This document shows, piece by piece, positions 5,559 through 6,936 of a stretch of 6,936 bases of DNA. Numbering within the stretch: position 1 is the first letter of the stretch; the number at the start of each line of letters is the position of its first letter. The DNA is from CALNYZ01 sp942490945 (GTDB taxonomy: Bacteria > Pseudomonadota > Gammaproteobacteria > UBA6429 > Thiohalophilaceae), in NCBI GenBank assembly GCA_942490945.1, contig CALNYZ010000005.1:1-6936 (forward strand), in the 5' to 3' direction. The position numbers and the translations under genes are program-made. The notes below the pieces were generated by a model that worked only from the letters and a program-made list of their open reading frames with translations, was not told the origin of the DNA and did no database searches.

Positions 5559-6695
5559 ATGCAACATCCCAAAAACACTTTTTCACAGACCGAGTCCGGG
5601 TTTTCCCTGATTGAATTAATTATTGTCATGGCTATCTTGGGAATCCTTATGACTGCAGTAATGAGCAGTTTTACCCTGACCTTGCGACGGACTGTGCAAC
5701 AGTCCGGTATTGGAGAGACAAAAATCGAGACCGGCATAGGCTTGGATTTATTACGCACTGATTTGGAACATGCAGGTTTTGGTCTACCCTGGCAGTTTCT
5801 TGCTGTTCCAAGTCCATATACAGAACCCCCACCAATGGACGATGATCCAAATATTCCAAAGGCATTGATCAGTGAGGACGCCTCTGCTTCCAGCCTAAAT
5901 GCTTCCGATTATCTGGTTATACGGGCCACCAATGTGGTGCTTGGCGTCACTGGACAAAAATGGGGGTATGTGGGGCGAGATGTAAACCATAATGTCAGTG
6001 TTCAGTCCATGAGTGATGAAGCATTCGACAATACTGATCGTATAATTGTTATTCGCCCTGAGACTAGTCCTGGACAATACCGCGATCTTATTATGGATGG
6101 AACAACTTATGTTACTCAGCCAACACAAGGGGCAATGGCTAATTTCGCGCCACTTGAGACACCTAACGATCCGGATGGGATACGGTACTTGATCTATGGA
6201 CTTAATGAGGACGCTAACATAAGCAGACCGTTTAACAGAGCTGATTTCTATATCGACAACACCACTGTTCCGACCCACTGTGCTCCGAACACTGGTGTCC
6301 TTGTCAAAGCAACACTAAATCAAAGCGACAACAATTTTTCAATCGTGCCTGTGGTAGACTGTGTGGCCGATTTTCAGATAATCTATTATCGAGACACAGA
6401 TGGAGATGGGGGATGGGATCAAATTGATAATGCAAATGGTCTTGACGGCCTCACCGCCGAACAAATTCGTGATCAGGTCAAAGCGGTACGCTATTATATC
6501 CTTACCCATGAAGGGGGTCTTGATCGTACATACACTCACCCAAATGCTACTGTTAACGTCGGTGAGGTTGCGGCGGATGGAGTAACCTTGGTCGCTGGTC
6601 GCTTATTTGACATAAGTACAACTATTGGCGGGGATTGGGCCAATTATCGGTGGAAAGTAGAGAGCATCGCAGTAACTCCGAAAAATCTAAAATAA
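5559..6695 (+). CDS. pilW: PilW-type minor pseudopilin
   Basis: A 378-residue prepilin of the PilW/GspJ class. The 14-residue leader ends in S-G and is followed by F-S-L-I-E-L with Glu19 at mature position 5; the hydrophobic helix runs to about residue 38. After it come L-D-L-L-R-T-D-L-E-H-A-G-F-G, the usual PilW signature, and a long globular domain. Near the C-terminus a calcium-type loop, D-T-D-G-D-G-G-W-D (279-287), precedes T-A-E-Q-I-R-D-Q-V-K-A-V-R. Two cysteines, in H-C-A-P-N-T-G and in V-D-C-V-A-D (Cys268), could pair. AAAGG at 5548-5552 stands six bases before the ATG and overlaps the pilV stop. The PilW class is the longest of the minor pilins, and 378 residues is within its range. 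By family knowledge it belongs to the minor pilin complex that primes assembly and helps display PilY1. Confidence 0.92.
   Translation: MQHPKNTFSQTESGFSLIELIIVMAILGILMTAVMSSFTLTLRRTVQQSGIGETKIETGIGLDLLRTDLEHAGFGLPWQFLAVPSPYTEPPPMDDDPNIPKALISEDASASSLNASDYLVIRATNVVLGVTGQKWGYVGRDVNHNVSVQSMSDEAFDNTDRIIVIRPETSPGQYRDLIMDGTTYVTQPTQGAMANFAPLETPNDPDGIRYLIYGLNEDANISRPFNRADFYIDNTTVPTHCAPNTGVLVKATLNQSDNNFSIVPVVDCVADFQIIYYRDTDGDGGWDQIDNANGLDGLTAEQIRDQVKAVRYYILTHEGGLDRTYTHPNATVNVGEVAADGVTLVAGRLFDISTTIGGDWANYRWKVESIAVTPKNLK
6393..6419 (+). other. Calcium-type loop in PilW
   Basis: PilW residues 279-287 read D-T-D-G-D-G-G-W-D, with Asp at loop positions 1, 3, 5 and 9, and Gly at 6. This spacing is that of dockerin and thrombospondin type 3 calcium loops. 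Similar D-x-x-x-D-G loops occur in PilW of related bacteria, from memory. It parallels the acidic loops in PilY1. Confidence 0.5.
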
Positions 6696-6708
6696 TAACA
6701 TCTTTATC

Positions 6709-6712
6709 AGGA
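6709..6712 (+). promoter_or_regulatory. Ribosome binding site deciding the pilX start
   Basis: AGGA lies seven bases before the ATG at 6720. The alternative in-frame ATG at 6744 (codon 9) has no such site, so the longer leader is preferred. Confidence 0.65.
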
Positions 6713-6719
6713 TCCCAAT

Positions 6720-6936
6720 ATGCAACATAGATATTGCAGCACAATGAAAATTATAAACAACGAAAAGGGAATTGCTCTAGTCTCCGCGCTCATGCTGGGA
6801 GTGTTTGGTATGTTGATGGTTGCTTCGCTTCTCCTGATGGTGGACACCGGGACCTGGTTGAGTGGATCAAAAAAACGTTACCAGATGGCTCTTGATGCTG
6901 CCTATGGAGGAATGGATTTCTTTACTAAAGAACTCA
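6720..6936 (+). CDS. pilX: PilX-type minor pilin, N-terminal part (cut by window edge)
   Basis: The first 72 codons of a PilX-like minor pilin; the gene continues beyond the right edge. A 17-residue basic leader ends in N-E-K-G, followed by I-A-L-V-S-A-L-M-L-G and a hydrophobic helix to about residue 42, then K-K-R-Y-Q-M-A-L-D-A-A-Y-G-G, which fits the PilX N-terminal domain (R-x-x-x-A-L-x-A-A-x-x-G). The residue at mature position 5 is Ser, not Glu, if cleavage follows Gly17; replacement of Glu5 is known in parts of the PilX and GspK families. The AGGA at 6709-6712 picks the ATG at 6720. The gene follows pilW by 24 bases with no terminator between them. Position and sequence both support a role in the tip complex. 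Confidence 0.85.
   Translation, partial: MQHRYCSTMKIINNEKGIALVSALMLGVFGMLMVASLLLMVDTGTWLSGSKKRYQMALDAAYGGMDFFTKEL

Noticed and set aside
5895..6278. 127-codon open frame on the minus strand inside pilW
   Set aside because: It is antisense to clearly conserved PilW sequence and shows no independent coding evidence.

Overview
The window carries one strand-coherent gene cluster, all on the + strand, that encodes the tip/priming apparatus of a type IV pilus. In order it holds: the last codons of a possible upstream gene; an AT-rich 85-codon ORF of unknown function; a small secreted four-cysteine protein; a large PilY1-type adhesin/tip protein (1344 aa); and four minor pseudopilins, namely a FimT/FimU (GspH)-type, PilV, PilW and the start of a PilX-type protein that runs off the right edge. 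From the small secreted protein onward the genes are 1 to 24 bases apart or overlap, no terminator is visible between them, and they read as one operon.

No taxonomic marker gene is present. The best guess is a Desulfobacterota (former Deltaproteobacteria) bacterium, of a Geobacter/Desulfuromonas-like kind. This rests on recalled sequence style, not a search. PilY1 has the long, cysteine-rich von Willebrand A (vWA) half and the D-W-D-x-D-G-x-G-x-P-D-T-F-F linker typical of that group. PilW has the C-A-P-N-T-G-V-L and T-A-E-Q-I-R-D-Q-V-K blocks, and PilX has an N-terminus without Glu5. The genes are moderately GC-balanced, while the first 300 bases are only about 32% G+C.

Region by region: bases 1-300 are AT-rich and poorly understood. 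Bases 315-614 encode an exported, probably disulfide-bonded protein of about 75 residues. Bases 619-4653 encode PilY1, with a signal peptide, a vWA domain with a complete MIDAS, a linker region and a C-terminal beta-propeller. Three cysteine clusters and several acidic calcium-type loops are inserted in it. Bases 4655-6695 encode three class III prepilins with canonical G|F-[TS]-L-I-E cleavage sites, and 6720-6936 encode the PilX-type N-terminus.

From what is known of type IV pili, the minor pilins form a priming complex in the inner membrane that starts pilus assembly and presents PilY1 at the fibre tip. PilY1 then works in adhesion, surface sensing and control of retraction. The small secreted protein just before pilY1 is the least explained member and may be a PilY1 partner; that is inference from position and cysteine content. 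Overall the locus is a recognisable system, not a wholly new one. Its unusual parts are the small protein, the cysteine modules in PilY1 and the AT-rich leader region.
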